From positions 1 through 64,000 of the forward strand of contig JAFKHH010000022.1 of the NCBI GenBank assembly GCA_017306865.1: 64,000 nt of DNA, in the 5' to 3' direction. The position numbers and the translations under genes were made by a program. Of the stretch, positions 1 through 8,309 are shown piece by piece. The notes below the pieces were generated by a model that worked only from the letters and a program-made list of their open reading frames with translations, did no database searches and was not told the origin of the DNA. Position 1 is the first letter of the stretch. Each line of letters begins with the position of its first letter. Source of the DNA: Filimonas sp. (GTDB lineage Bacteria > Bacteroidota > Bacteroidia > Chitinophagales > Chitinophagaceae).

Positions 1-1
1 T

Positions 2-196
2 ATTAAAGAATTAGCTGAGATTGTTCAAGGGATAGTAGGGTACACGGGCCAAATAAAATTCGATACATCTAAGCCAGATGGCACACCAAGAAAATTGATG
101 GATGTAAGTAAGCTCCATTCATTTGGATGGAAAGCTAAAATTCATTTGAAGGATGGTATTCAAAGTGTTTATGAAGAAATAAGAGATAAGTTCTAG
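2..196 (+). CDS. fcl: GDP-L-fucose synthase, C-terminal end (partial)
   Basis: The window opens inside a reading frame that runs 64 codons to a TAG. The sequence resembles the C-terminus of the GDP-L-fucose synthase branch of the extended SDR family, in particular the stretch [19 protein letters not shown] followed by a Gly-Trp pair and a closing helix with a YEEI segment. These enzymes convert GDP-4-keto-6-deoxymannose to GDP-fucose in the cytosol. The rfbBCA genes follow 24 bases downstream on the same strand, which fits a surface-polysaccharide locus. The catalytic SYK region lies outside the window, so the call rests on the tail alone. Confidence 0.75.
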   Translation: MKELAEIVQGIVGYTGQIKFDTSKPDGTPRKLMDVSKLHSFGWKAKIHLKDGIQSVYEEIRDKF

Positions 197-220
197 TTCG
201 TTGATTATAAAAAATAGATA

Positions 221-1267
221 ATGAAATCTATCTTAATTACCGGCGGCGCCGGCTTTATTGGTTCACATGTTGTGCGACTGTTCGTAAGAAAGTACCCGGA
301 TTATAAAATAGTAAACCTGGATGCATTAACCTATGCTGGTAACCTGGAAAATCTCAAAGACATAGAAAAGGAAAAAAACTATGCCTTTGAAAGAGTAAAT
401 ATTCTTGACGCAGATGCGATAAAAGAAGTGTTTAAAAAACATCAGATTACAGATGTCATTCATTTGGCAGCAGAATCCCATGTAGATAGATCAATTCATT
501 CTCCATTAGATTTTGTTTACACAAATATTATAGGAACGGTGAACTTGCTTAACCAGGCAAAAGAAGATTGGAAAGCGGACTATAGTAAACATCGTTTTCA
601 TCACGTGTCAACTGATGAAGTATTCGGAACACTAGGAGAAACAGGTTTCTTTACGGAAACAACTTCTTATTCGCCTAATTCCCCATACTCAGCAAGTAAA
701 GCCGGATCGGATCATTTTGTACGTGCTTATGGTGAAACGTATGGTTTAGGATATGTGATGACGAATTGCTCCAACAACTATGGGCCTAATCACTTCCCGG
801 AAAAATTGATTCCTTTATTTATTAATAATATCATTCATAAAAAAGGGTTGCCTGTTTATGGGGATGGGAAAAACACGCGTGACTGGTTGTATGTAATTGA
901 TCATGCAAGAGCGATAGATACTGTTTTTCATGACGGTAAAAACCACGAGTCATATAATGTAGGTGGATTTAATGAGTGGAAAAACATTGATCTTGTTAAG
1001 TTACTTTGCAAATTGATGGATGAAAAATTAGGAAGAACTACTGGCGAAAGTGAGCAATTGATCACCTATGTAAAAGACAGACCTGGGCATGACTGGAGAT
1101 ATGCAATTGATGCGTCTAAAGTCAATAAAGAGTTAGGCTGGTCTCCATCTGTAACATTTGAAGAAGGATTAAGCCAAACTATTGATTGGTACCTTGCAAA
1201 TACAGAATGGTTGCAAAATGTTACATCAGGAGCGTATCAACAATATTACGAAAAGCAATATAATTAG
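221..1267 (+). CDS. rfbB: dTDP-glucose 4,6-dehydratase RfbB
   Basis: This 348-residue protein is an extended short-chain dehydrogenase that turns dTDP-glucose into dTDP-4-keto-6-deoxyglucose, the second step of dTDP-rhamnose synthesis. The N-terminal NAD site GGAGFIGSH is at residues 8-16. The segment HLAAESHVDRSIHSP and the catalytic region STDEVFG, followed by YSASKAGSDH with the Tyr-x3-Lys pair, are typical of RfbB rather than of general epimerases. Length is normal for the family. The gene starts 24 bases after the fucose-synthase stop and ends 6 bases before rfbC, so it is very likely in one operon with rfbC and rfbA. Confidence 0.96.
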   Translation: MKSILITGGAGFIGSHVVRLFVRKYPDYKIVNLDALTYAGNLENLKDIEKEKNYAFERVNILDADAIKEVFKKHQITDVIHLAAESHVDRSIHSPLDFVYTNIIGTVNLLNQAKEDWKADYSKHRFHHVSTDEVFGTLGETGFFTETTSYSPNSPYSASKAGSDHFVRAYGETYGLGYVMTNCSNNYGPNHFPEKLIPLFINNIIHKKGLPVYGDGKNTRDWLYVIDHARAIDTVFHDGKNHESYNVGGFNEWKNIDLVKLLCKLMDEKLGRTTGESEQLITYVKDRPGHDWRYAIDASKVNKELGWSPSVTFEEGLSQTIDWYLANTEWLQNVTSGAYQQYYEKQYN

Positions 1268-1273
1268 TGAACA

Positions 1274-1819
1274 ATGAAGGTTGAGCAAACAAAATTAGAG
1301 GGTTGTTATATCGTTCACGATACTATATTCAATGACAATCGGGGATATTTTTTTGAAAGTTTTAATAAGAGAAAATTTGAAGAGCTGACCGGGTTTAATA
1401 CAGAATTCGTTCAGGACAACCAATCTTTTTCTTCGAGAGGAACATTACGCGGCTTGCATTTCCAGCAAGGAGAACATGCACAGTCAAAATTAGTCAGAGT
1501 ATTATCTGGGGCAGTGTTAGACGTAGCAGTAGATCTTAGACCAACCTCGAAAACCTTTGGGCAACATGTTGCTGTTGAATTAACAGGGGACAATCATGTA
1601 CAATTATTCATTCCTCGGGGGTTTGCACATGGTTTTGTAGTTTTGAGCGATACAGCTACATTTTTTTATAAATGCGATAATTTCTATAACAAAGCATCAG
1701 AGGGGGGGATTATCTATAATGATCAGGATATCAATATTGACTGGAAATTACCGCATGACCAATTAGTATTATCTGACAAGGATATGGAGCTAGGGGCATT
1801 AAGAGATTTTAAGTTTTAA
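1274..1819 (+). CDS. rfbC: dTDP-4-dehydrorhamnose 3,5-epimerase RfbC
   Basis: This 181-residue cupin-fold enzyme epimerises dTDP-4-keto-6-deoxyglucose at C3 and C5. Family signatures visible are the [10 protein letters not shown] stretch near residues 21-30, the LRGLHFQ motif carrying the catalytic histidine, [17 protein letters not shown], and [15 protein letters not shown]. Length matches RfbC enzymes. It lies between rfbB (6-base gap) and rfbA (19-base gap) and is probably cotranscribed with both. Confidence 0.96.
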   Translation: MKVEQTKLEGCYIVHDTIFNDNRGYFFESFNKRKFEELTGFNTEFVQDNQSFSSRGTLRGLHFQQGEHAQSKLVRVLSGAVLDVAVDLRPTSKTFGQHVAVELTGDNHVQLFIPRGFAHGFVVLSDTATFFYKCDNFYNKASEGGIIYNDQDINIDWKLPHDQLVLSDKDMELGALRDFKF

Positions 1820-1838
1820 CCTAATACAACAATCTATA

Positions 1839-2699
1839 ATGAAAGGTATCATTCTCGCAGGTGGATCAGGAACAAGATTATATCCTATTACTCGTGGGAT
1901 TAGCAAGCAGTTAATGCCTATCTACGATAAACCTATGATCTATTACCCCTTGTCGGTGTTAATGCTTGCAGGCATAAAAGAGGTATTGATCATTACAACA
2001 CCTGAAGATTCCAGTCAATTTCAGCGATTGCTGGGCGATGGTAAAAACCTGGGATGTTCTTTCTCATATGCAGTACAGGAAAAACCAAATGGCCTTGCTC
2101 AAGCTTTTGTAATAGGTGAAGAATTTGTGGGTGATGACAAAGTCGCCTTGATTCTTGGTGATAATATCTTTTGGGGTGCTGGGTTTAGCCAATTAGTACA
2201 ATCCTTTAATGATGTACAAGGTGCCGCAATATTTGCCTACGAGGTGCACGATCCCGAGAGATATGGAGTAGTTGAGTTTGATAGTGATCATAAAGCCATA
2301 TCTATAGAAGAAAAACCGGCTGCTCCAAAGTCTAATTATGCAGTCCCTGGTTTATACTTCTATGATAATGAAGTAGTAGAAATAGCAAAGAATATAGCAC
2401 CTTCCGCAAGAGGCGAATATGAAATTACAGATGTAAACCGTGTTTACCTTGAAAGAGGGACACTCCAGGTTGGTGTTATGAATAGAGGTGTAGCATGGTT
2501 AGATACAGGTACCTTTGATTCCCTGAGCGATGCATGTGAATTTGTACGTGTAATAGAGAAACGTCAATCCACAAAGATTGGATGTATTGAAGAAGTTGCA
2601 TACAGAATGGGCTTTATCGATCATGGGCAACTAAAAGCTTTGGCGAAAGAATATGCAAAAAGTGGCTACGGTGCTTACTTGGAGCAAATAAAGAAATAG
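1839..2699 (+). CDS. rfbA: glucose-1-phosphate thymidylyltransferase RfbA
   Basis: This 286-residue nucleotidyltransferase makes dTDP-glucose from glucose-1-phosphate and dTTP. The N-terminus carries the pyrophosphorylase signature GGSGTRLYP and the [17 protein letters not shown] stretch that marks Rfb[10 protein letters not shown] and the C-terminal [10 protein letters not shown] are also typical. It is the last gene of the cluster, because a rho-independent hairpin follows 28 bases after the stop. rfbD, the reductase that completes dTDP-L-rhamnose, is not downstream, so it must lie upstream or elsewhere, or the locus makes another dTDP-6-deoxy sugar. Confidence 0.96.
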   Translation: MKGIILAGGSGTRLYPITRGISKQLMPIYDKPMIYYPLSVLMLAGIKEVLIITTPEDSSQFQRLLGDGKNLGCSFSYAVQEKPNGLAQAFVIGEEFVGDDKVALILGDNIFWGAGFSQLVQSFNDVQGAAIFAYEVHDPERYGVVEFDSDHKAISIEEKPAAPKSNYAVPGLYFYDNEVVEIAKNIAPSARGEYEITDVNRVYLERGTLQVGVMNRGVAWLDTGTFDSLSDACEFVRVIEKRQSTKIGCIEEVAYRMGFIDHGQLKALAKEYAKSGYGAYLEQIKK

Positions 2700-2727
2700 T
2701 AGTATTTTGTCTACAGGAAACTATGTG

Positions 2728-2750
2728 AAAGCCCCGTTAGGGGCTTTTTT
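2728..2750 (+). terminator. rho-independent terminator after rfbA
   Basis: A short A-run, the stem GCCCC/GGGGC with a GTTA loop, and six T residues follow the rfbA stop. It separates the sugar-nucleotide operon from the MerR gene. Confidence 0.9.
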
Positions 2751-2770
2751 CATGCCTGCACCCGAACTTT

Positions 2771-2792
2771 TTTGAAACAGGCTTGTTTCAAA
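2771..2792 (+). promoter_or_regulatory. perfect 9-bp dyad upstream of the merR-like gene, candidate operator
   Basis: TTTGAAACA and TGTTTCAAA form a perfect inverted repeat around a 4-base centre, ending 4 bases before the MerR-family start codon. MerR proteins bind dyads inside promoters and often control themselves, so autoregulation is a reasonable inference. No clear TAnnTTTG element was found here, so promoter placement is uncertain. Confidence 0.5.
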
Positions 2793-2796
2793 TAGT

Positions 2797-3678
2797 ATGA
2801 ACGTGTTTACCATACGCGATCTTGAAAACCTTTCTGGCGTAAAAGCACATACAATTCGGATCTGGGAGCAACGCTATGCCTTTCTAAAACCCAAAAGAAC
2901 AGGTACGAATATCCGTTACTATTCGCAAGATGAATTAAAGACCATATTAGGAATCTCGCTTCTTAATAAATATGGGTTTAAGATATCACACATCGATAAG
3001 ATGGCTCCTGTTGAAATAAAGGAACGATTGCTCACTCTTTCTCAAACGGAAGCGAGACAAGAGCGTATAGTGAATGACCTGATTTTATACATGGTTGATT
3101 TGGATACGGATGGATTTGAATACACCCTGGGAGAATATATACAGACCTATGGTACTGAAAAAACAATATTGCAAGTTATATCCCCATACCTGGAGCGCAT
3201 AGGGCTGCTATGGTCTGCAAATCATATAAACCCGGCACAGCAACATCTTATCACTAATATTTTAAGGCAAAAATTGATTAGCGGCATAGATAGCTTGCCT
3301 ATCCCCCCTCAGGGTGGCAAATCAGTTCTGATCTTTTTGCCAGAGGGTGAGCATTATGAACTAGCTCTGCTGTATGTATATTATATGCTGAAAAGAAAAG
3401 GGGTGAGGGTTTTGTACATAGGTATGAATGCTCCGCTTAAAGATATTGAATATGTTGCCAGGTTAAAAGCACCCGGATTACTATACACACATTTAACCAC
3501 ATCTGGCCATAACTATACCTCAGACCGTTTTTTGCACAACCTGGCTTCGCATGTTACAAATATTCCCTTATTAATAACTGGTGCCAACAGCCGGGTATAT
3601 AAGAAAAGCCCTCCGGAAAATATTCATTTCGCCTCTTCTTTCCCTGAAGTATATGAATTTGTGGCCTCCGCACAATAA
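2797..3678 (+). CDS. MerR-family regulator with degenerate cobalamin-binding-type domain (CarH/LitR-like)
   Basis: This 293-residue protein has a MerR winged helix at residues 1-70 (FTIRDLENLSGVKAHTIRIW, then the RYY segment). A helical bundle and a Rossmann-like B12-binding-type domain follow from about residue 175. CarH-type photoreceptors carry a W-x9-EH motif and an E-x-H-x-x-G motif whose His ligates cobalamin. Here the first reads W139...Q149-H150 and the second reads E185-H186-Y187-E188-L189-A190, so Tyr replaces the ligand His and Ala the Gly. Loss of B12 binding is inferred, not shown. The next genes are a sigma factor, idi and YceI, as around carotenoid clusters, so control of isoprenoid or pigment genes is the likely role. 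Confidence 0.85.
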   Translation: MNVFTIRDLENLSGVKAHTIRIWEQRYAFLKPKRTGTNIRYYSQDELKTILGISLLNKYGFKISHIDKMAPVEIKERLLTLSQTEARQERIVNDLILYMVDLDTDGFEYTLGEYIQTYGTEKTILQVISPYLERIGLLWSANHINPAQQHLITNILRQKLISGIDSLPIPPQGGKSVLIFLPEGEHYELALLYVYYMLKRKGVRVLYIGMNAPLKDIEYVARLKAPGLLYTHLTTSGHNYTSDRFLHNLASHVTNIPLLITGANSRVYKKSPPENIHFASSFPEVYEFVASAQ

Positions 3679-3798
3679 AAAGCAGATATACTGATTGATA
3701 ATTTATTGTGTTTTTATCATTAAATTTTAAACAAAATGCTTTGAATTGGGCTTTTTTTTGTTAAGATTTGGTATATACCTAATTAAACACTTGCTACC

Positions 3799-4305
3799 AT
3801 GGCTAACATTGAATTTAATCAAACACTGATGAGCAATGCGGAGTTTTTGAAACCCTTTGCCATTACTCTTACTAAAGATTCGGAAGCTGCTAAAGACCTT
3901 TTCCAGGAAACATTGTACCGGGCACTAGCCAACAAGGAAAAATACAATGTAGGTACCAACATTAAAGCATGGTTATACACCATCATGCGTAACATTTTCA
4001 TTAATAACTACAGGAGAAGATCTAAACAGCACGTGATGTTTGACAGCTCACCTAATGATTTCTTATTAAATGCTAATCAAACTTTAGTTCCCAATCTTAA
4101 TTCTGCAGTTAGTAATCTGAGTATTAAAGAAGCGCATCACATGATCAACAACCTGCCGGAGATATTCAAAAATCCATTTTTGTTATACTTCGATGGCTTT
4201 AAATATCATGAGATTGCAGAAATACTTGGGGAACCTCTTGGCACTATCAAAAGCCGTATTCACTTTGCCCGCAAGCTATTAAAGGCACAGTTACAACGAT
4301 TTTAA
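3799..4305 (+). CDS. ECF-type RNA polymerase sigma factor
   Basis: This 168-residue protein has a sigma region 2 at about residues 10-75, including the KDLFQETLYRALANKEKY and IKAWLYTIMRNIFINNYRR segments. A region 4 helix-turn-helix lies at about 115-165 (FDGFKYHEIAEILGEPLGTI, then KSRIHFARKLLK). No anti-sigma gene is adjacent. It starts 120 bases after the MerR gene on the same strand. A MerR gene followed by a sigma gene is the usual start of Bacteroidota carotenoid clusters, where both tune crt genes. Here the next gene is idi and no crt gene follows. The start is a plain ATG. Confidence 0.92.
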   Translation: MANIEFNQTLMSNAEFLKPFAITLTKDSEAAKDLFQETLYRALANKEKYNVGTNIKAWLYTIMRNIFINNYRRRSKQHVMFDSSPNDFLLNANQTLVPNLNSAVSNLSIKEAHHMINNLPEIFKNPFLLYFDGFKYHEIAEILGEPLGTIKSRIHFARKLLKAQLQRF

Positions 4306-4422
4306 TCTTTGGTCCGTGCCCTATTATCCCTTATTAAGCCTTATGTTATTTATTTGAAAAGGGGATGCATTGTTATGTTCACACATGTAAGTATTCCTGT
4401 ATATTTATTATAATTTTTGCTC

Positions 4423-4959
4423 ATGGAACAGGTAGTACTTGTAAATGAACTTGATGAAGTAGTAGGTAAGATGGAAAAAATGGAGGCACATATTAAAGGA
4501 GTACTTCATAGGGCCTTTAGTGTTTTCATTTTTAATGGTAAAGGAGAGCTATTACTACAGCAAAGAGCGTTTAGCAAGTATCACAGTGCTGGGTTATGGA
4601 CAAATGCATGTTGCAGCCATCCCCGTCCGGAGGAAGAAAATTGTATGGCGGCGCAGCGCCGTTTAAAAGAAGAATTGGGGTTTACTACGCCATTAACTAA
4701 AGCTTTCGACTTCATTTATAAGACCAGGTTTGACAACGGATTGACAGAATATGAGCTGGATCATGTCTTCATAGGGGAATATGATGGTCCTGTTTTTCCT
4801 GTACCAGAAGAAGTAGCCGATTACAAGTTCTTCTCATTAGATCAGGTTGCAAACCAGCTTCAAACACATCCTGAAAATTATACATCCTGGTTTCACATTG
4901 CTTTTCCCAAGGTGAAAACCTGGCAAATGCCTGATTCTGAAAAGCTAAGAATAGCTTAA
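4423..4959 (+). CDS. idi: isopentenyl-diphosphate delta-isomerase, type 1
   Basis: This Nudix-fold enzyme interconverts isopentenyl and dimethylallyl diphosphate and supplies precursors for carotenoids, quinones and other isoprenoids. The active-site segment NACCSHPRPEEE holds the catalytic cysteine at residue 63 or 64, and YELDHVFIGEYDG carries the metal and acid residues. A Nudix-like AAQRRLKEELGF stretch follows the cysteine. I chose the ATG at 4423, giving 178 residues. A TTG two codons upstream would also be in frame but adds nothing conserved. It follows the sigma gene by 117 bases and precedes a YceI gene, consistent with a carotenoid-type neighbourhood. Confidence 0.93.
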   Translation: MEQVVLVNELDEVVGKMEKMEAHIKGVLHRAFSVFIFNGKGELLLQQRAFSKYHSAGLWTNACCSHPRPEEENCMAAQRRLKEELGFTTPLTKAFDFIYKTRFDNGLTEYELDHVFIGEYDGPVFPVPEEVADYKFFSLDQVANQLQTHPENYTSWFHIAFPKVKTWQMPDSEKLRIA

Positions 4960-5029
4960 ATGTCTTTTTTGTTTCCTCCATTCGTAAAAACGGATAGCTG
5001 ATCCTGTCTATCTTCATTAAAAAATTCGA

Positions 5030-5563
5030 ATGAAGCGTTTCTTATTATTAAGCCTCCTTGTGACGGTTTGTTTTGCATTTACGACCCTTCAATTAACCCC
5101 AATTGATTCAAAAGAAGGTATTTCATTTACTATAAAGAACTTTGGACTAAATTCTAATGGTAATATTTCCGGGTTGAAAGGGGCCATTAAATGGGATGAT
5201 GCTAACCCTGCAGCAAGCTCGTTCAACGTATCTGTAGATGTAAATACAATTAATACAGGCATTGACGGAAGAGATAACCACCTTAAAAAAGAAGACTTTT
5301 TTGACGTAGCCAAATATCCCCAGATCACCTTTGTGAGTACTGCTATCAGTAAGAACGCAGATGGGACCTACCAGGTAGCCGGTAATCTGACTATTAAAGG
5401 GGTGACAAAACCTGTACATATACCTTTTACGGTTAAAATGCAGGGAGGTAACCATGAGTTTGAAGGAGAGTTCTCACTTAATAGAAAAGATTATGGCGTA
5501 GGCGGGTCTAGTATGACAATGTCCAATGATGTGAAGATAAAACTGAACGTTCAGGCTAAATAG
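5030..5563 (+). CDS. YceI-family exported lipocalin-like protein
   Basis: This 177-residue protein begins with a signal peptide of about 20 residues (MKRFLLLSLLVTVCFAF). The rest fits the YceI barrel: ISFTIKNFG near the start, the GIDGRDNHLKKEDFFDVAKY stretch around residues 78-97, LTIKGVTKPV and the C-terminal SLNRKDYGVGG. YceI proteins bind isoprenoid-like chains in the periplasm, which fits the adjacent idi, though the ligand here is unknown. YceI genes recur in Bacteroidota carotenoid clusters. It lies 70 bases after idi on the same strand. Confidence 0.9.
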   Translation: MKRFLLLSLLVTVCFAFTTLQLTPIDSKEGISFTIKNFGLNSNGNISGLKGAIKWDDANPAASSFNVSVDVNTINTGIDGRDNHLKKEDFFDVAKYPQITFVSTAISKNADGTYQVAGNLTIKGVTKPVHIPFTVKMQGGNHEFEGEFSLNRKDYGVGGSSMTMSNDVKIKLNVQAK

Positions 5564-5564
5564 T

Positions 5565-5596
5565 TTGAGCAGACAAGTCCAAAACTATTATTTTTG
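5565..5596 (+). promoter_or_regulatory. Bacteroidota-type promoter of the tRNA-Arg gene
   Basis: A TTG at 5565-5567 and a TATTTTTG (TAnnTTTG) element at 5589-5596 are separated by 21 bases, close to the -33/-7 consensus of Bacteroidota housekeeping promoters. The tRNA begins 8 bases after the -7 element, so the predicted start site is at or just before its 5' end. Confidence 0.75.
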
Positions 5597-5603
5597 CGCC
5601 GCT

Positions 5604-5675
5604 GGCTTCGTAGTTTAATGGATAGAACGAGAGATTCCGGTTCTCTAGGTTGGGGTTCGATTCCCTACGAGGCTA
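5604..5675 (+). tRNA. tRNA-Arg (anticodon CCG)
   Basis: A complete cloverleaf of 72 bases can be drawn. Acceptor arms are GGCTTCG and CGAGGCT with two G-T wobbles. The D arm is GTTT/GAAC, the anticodon arm AGAGA/TCTCT with loop TTCCGGT, the variable loop AGGT, and the T arm TGGGG/CCCTA with loop TTCGATT. The discriminator base is A and CCA is not encoded. Loop positions 34-36 read CCG, which decodes the arginine codon CGG. A strong terminator follows. Confidence 0.95.
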
Positions 5676-5680
5676 CTACT

Positions 5681-5715
5681 AAAGAGGAAACATAATTATA
5701 TGTTTCCTCTTTTTA
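5681..5715 (+). terminator. terminator after tRNA-Arg
   Basis: AAAGAGGAAACATA and TATGTTTCCTCTTT form a long perfect stem followed by more T residues, directly after the tRNA. The remaining bases up to the next gene at 5925 are AT-rich. Only a weak TTTCTTTG at 5883-5890 resembles a -7 element. Confidence 0.9.
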
Positions 5716-5924
5716 TTTTGCCTAACTGATGAGAGTAAATTGTTCTTATTGAGTATTAATTTTTACAACTCGACCAAAACTTGCCATTTTTTGATAAACC
5801 TGATTGTTTTTATGCGAGTTACGCTCTTTTAACACTGTCATTTATAGAATCTATACTGCCATATTTTTCATACCAGCCATTCTTTCTTTGCATCTGAAAT
5901 TAATCTTTAAAAAACAATACAAGT

Positions 5925-6503
5925 ATGAGAAAGATTTTATTAGCAAGTGCTATGATGTTAGGTTTGGCTTTTGGTGCTAACGCACAGAAAGGAAGTACAT
6001 TATTGTATGGTAATGTAGGCTTTGGTAACTCTAAAGTAGGCGGAGTAGATGGATCTACTTCAACATTTGAATTTACACCAGGAATCGGATACCAATTCAA
6101 TGAAAACTGGACAATTGGTGCTGAACTGGGTGCAGCTGCAGCTAGTCATTCTACTCCTAGCTTTAATGCTGGTCCATTTATCCGTTACACACACAATTTC
6201 TCTTCTATTTTTGGTATCTATGGTCAGTTAGGTGTTGGTTACACACATATCGGTGATGCTACATCTTACAACCTGTATGGTTCAGAAGTAGGTGGTGGAA
6301 ATGGCTTTTACGCAGCGTTTACTTTACCTACCATTGCTATCAATGTGCACAACGGCTTAGCTGTTAACCTTGGTTTTGGTAATGTAAACTTTGCCTCTGT
6401 AAAACCTAATTATGACGGCGCTAAATCATCCTCAGCTTTTGGAGTAAACTTCGGCCACGGTATTAGTCTTGGCATCTCCAAAAACTTTGGCGGAAAAAAA
6501 TAA
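5925..6503 (+). CDS. small outer-membrane beta-barrel protein
   Basis: This 192-residue protein has a clear signal peptide (MRKILLASAMMLGLAFGANA, cleaved before QKG). The mature part alternates glycine- and aromatic-rich strands: GNVGFGNSKVGG, FTPGIGYQFNENWTIGAELG, FIRYTHNF, YGQLGVGYTHIG and VNFGHGISLGISKNF at the end. This is the pattern of small porin-family or OmpX/OmpW-like 8-stranded barrels of Bacteroidota. The terminal aromatic residue followed by GGKK is slightly off the usual C-terminal Phe. No specific ligand can be inferred. It stands alone between two terminators. Confidence 0.85.
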   Translation: MRKILLASAMMLGLAFGANAQKGSTLLYGNVGFGNSKVGGVDGSTSTFEFTPGIGYQFNENWTIGAELGAAAASHSTPSFNAGPFIRYTHNFSSIFGIYGQLGVGYTHIGDATSYNLYGSEVGGGNGFYAAFTLPTIAINVHNGLAVNLGFGNVNFASVKPNYDGAKSSSAFGVNFGHGISLGISKNFGGKK

Positions 6504-6587
6504 TAAACCTATGAAGAGATTATAAACAGTTACAAACCCTGTGAAAACATTATAATCTAATCTCTAAACCTTGGAAAACACTATATG

Positions 6588-6613
6588 CCCGTTGCTTTTG
6601 CAACGGGTTTTTT
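6588..6613 (+). terminator. terminator after the outer-membrane protein gene
   Basis: CCCGTTGC, a TTTT loop, GCAACGGG and six T residues form a textbook intrinsic terminator 84 bases after the stop codon. From here to 6751 I see nothing else recognisable. Confidence 0.93.
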
Positions 6614-6751
6614 GTTGTATATATAATAACAATAATCATGTACATGATGTGCGAATGGTGCTAAACGTGTTATACAGTAGTGACGATTCTGAGCCTGTGA
6701 TAGAAAGCAATAAAGCAATCAGGATAAAAGAAGGAAACAGGAGATAGGTAA

Positions 6752-6783
6752 AAAAATAAGTCCCGCCAGAGACCAAGCGGGAC
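6752..6783 (-). terminator. terminator on the minus strand, distal to hemN
   Basis: On the minus strand GTCCCGC and GCGGGAC pair around a 10-base loop and are followed by a T-rich run (complement of AAAAAATAA). It lies 140 bases past the hemN stop and is the first convincing terminator there. Confidence 0.75.
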
Positions 6784-6789
6784 TAAATC

Positions 6790-6865
6790 CAAATAAATGA
6801 AAAACCAGTTGCGCATCAAGCATCCATAGATGCGACAACCTACCCTTCTGAATGCTAAGGTAGAA
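6790..6865. other. possible structured RNA segment in the hemN 3' region
   Basis: Two short inverted repeats lie side by side: CGCATC/GATGCG (6812-6834) and CTACC/GGTAG (about 6841-6865). On the plus strand a ten-codon ORF, MKNQLRIKHP, at 6797-6829 runs through the first one. On the minus strand the segment belongs to the likely hemN 3' untranslated region before its terminator. I do not recognise a known riboswitch or sRNA here. Confidence 0.25.
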
Positions 6866-6924
6866 AGAACCCTATCTTTTTAATAACCGTACGATTTCAT
6901 AAAACAACAAAATTGTACATTGTA

Positions 6925-8295
6925 TTATATCGCTTTACTATAAACCGGTTTTTGTGATAAAGTTTCTTTATTGTGCAATAAGTGAAGGTCGAAGGCGCTA
7001 CAGATATTTCTGATGAAATTCTTTCCGATAGCTGTAATGCTTATCCCGTCTTCATTCCAGCGGATTAGATTATCTGATGCTAATGCTTCTAACGCTGGAA
7101 ATACATGCTTACGTAATATTGGAAGGTTCCTTTTCTCAAATATTGTTTGCCCATTACAGCTCAGATCGAGTATATATTTCCTGAAATCTCGGTCTTCCTC
7201 ACTCAAAAAATATCCCTTTTGTATTGAAAACTGCCCGTTATTAATAAAAGCATAGTAGTCTGAGAGCTTTTTTTCGTTCTGATAAAACGCAGAATTGACA
7301 TCCGAAATGCTTGAAACGCCTAATCCGATCATTAAGGACGCCCTTTCAGAACTGTATCCCATAAAACTTCTGAATAATTTTTTTTCTGTTGCGGCAATAA
7401 ACAGATCATCTGTAGGAAGAGAAAAATGGTCCATTCCTATATCATGGTATCCATTAGAAAGAAAAATGGCCTTACCCGTTTGGTATAATTGTAATTTTTC
7501 CTCTGCTGAAGGAAGATTCGTTTCGTCGAACAATCGTTGGCTTTTGCTTGTCCATGGTACATGTGCATAACTGTAAAAAGCAATCCTGTCAGGTTTAAGC
7601 GTCAAGCATTTAGCAACTGTCTCTGCAATGCTCTCTTGGGTTTGATAGGGAAGACCATAGATGAGATCGAAGTTTACGGATGTAAACCCTATTTTTCGTG
7701 CAGCTTCTGTTGCATGCTGCACATTTGCAAAGGGCTGAATGCGGTTGATCACTTCTTGTACATGGGCATCGTTGTCCTGTACGCCAAAACTGATCCTTTT
7801 AAAACCGCGGCTATGTAATACTTCCAAATGCTTTTCCGTTGTATTGTTGGGGTGCCCTTCAATGCTAAATGAGTGAGCGTGATGAATTGTAGATGTATTA
7901 ATAATATGGTCCAATAACATTGCAAGATGCTCCGGGCTAAAATAGGTAGGCGTACCTCCACCTAAATGCAATTCTTTAATAATAGGTTTTTCCGGTATTA
8001 GCTGTAAATACATATCCCACTCCTTCATCACAGCTTGTATATAAGGCAGCTCAATATCGTGATTAGATGATATTTTCTTCATACAACCGCAGTAAGTACA
8101 CAATGACTCGCAGAACGGAAGATGGATATAAATACTAATACCATCTGATGAATTGTACTTTTCAAAGGCTTGGATGAAATGTTGCTTCACTGTATCAACA
8201 TCTATACCCTCTTTCCAGAAAGGAACGGTGGGGTAGCTTGTATATCGGGGAACCGGAACATTATACTTGGATAACAAAGCATTATCAGGTTGCAT
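6925..8295 (-). CDS. hemN: oxygen-independent coproporphyrinogen III oxidase HemN
   Basis: This 456-residue radical-SAM enzyme decarboxylates coproporphyrinogen III to protoporphyrinogen IX when oxygen is low. The iron-sulfur and SAM motif is IHLPFCESLCTYCGC, with Cys62, Cys66, Cys69 and Cys71. HLGGGTPTYF and ISFGVQDND follow as in true HemN, and the C-terminal HemN domain is present at normal length. The HemN-type CxxxCxxCxC pattern argues against the HemW heme chaperone. It is divergent from an Fnr-type regulator and next to cbb3 oxidase genes, so it probably supplies heme for microaerobic respiration. A candidate Fnr site lies in its promoter. Confidence 0.95.
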   Translation of the reverse strand: MQPDNALLSKYNVPVPRYTSYPTVPFWKEGIDVDTVKQHFIQAFEKYNSSDGISIYIHLPFCESLCTYCGCMKKISSNHDIELPYIQAVMKEWDMYLQLIPEKPIIKELHLGGGTPTYFSPEHLAMLLDHIINTSTIHHAHSFSIEGHPNNTTEKHLEVLHSRGFKRISFGVQDNDAHVQEVINRIQPFANVQHATEAARKIGFTSVNFDLIYGLPYQTQESIAETVAKCLTLKPDRIAFYSYAHVPWTSKSQRLFDETNLPSAEEKLQLYQTGKAIFLSNGYHDIGMDHFSLPTDDLFIAATEKKLFRSFMGYSSERASLMIGLGVSSISDVNSAFYQNEKKLSDYYAFINNGQFSIQKGYFLSEEDRDFRKYILDLSCNGQTIFEKRNLPILRKHVFPALEALASDNLIRWNEDGISITAIGKNFIRNICSAFDLHLLHNKETLSQKPVYSKAI

Positions 8296-8309
8296 AGCTT
8301 AGTTTTTAG

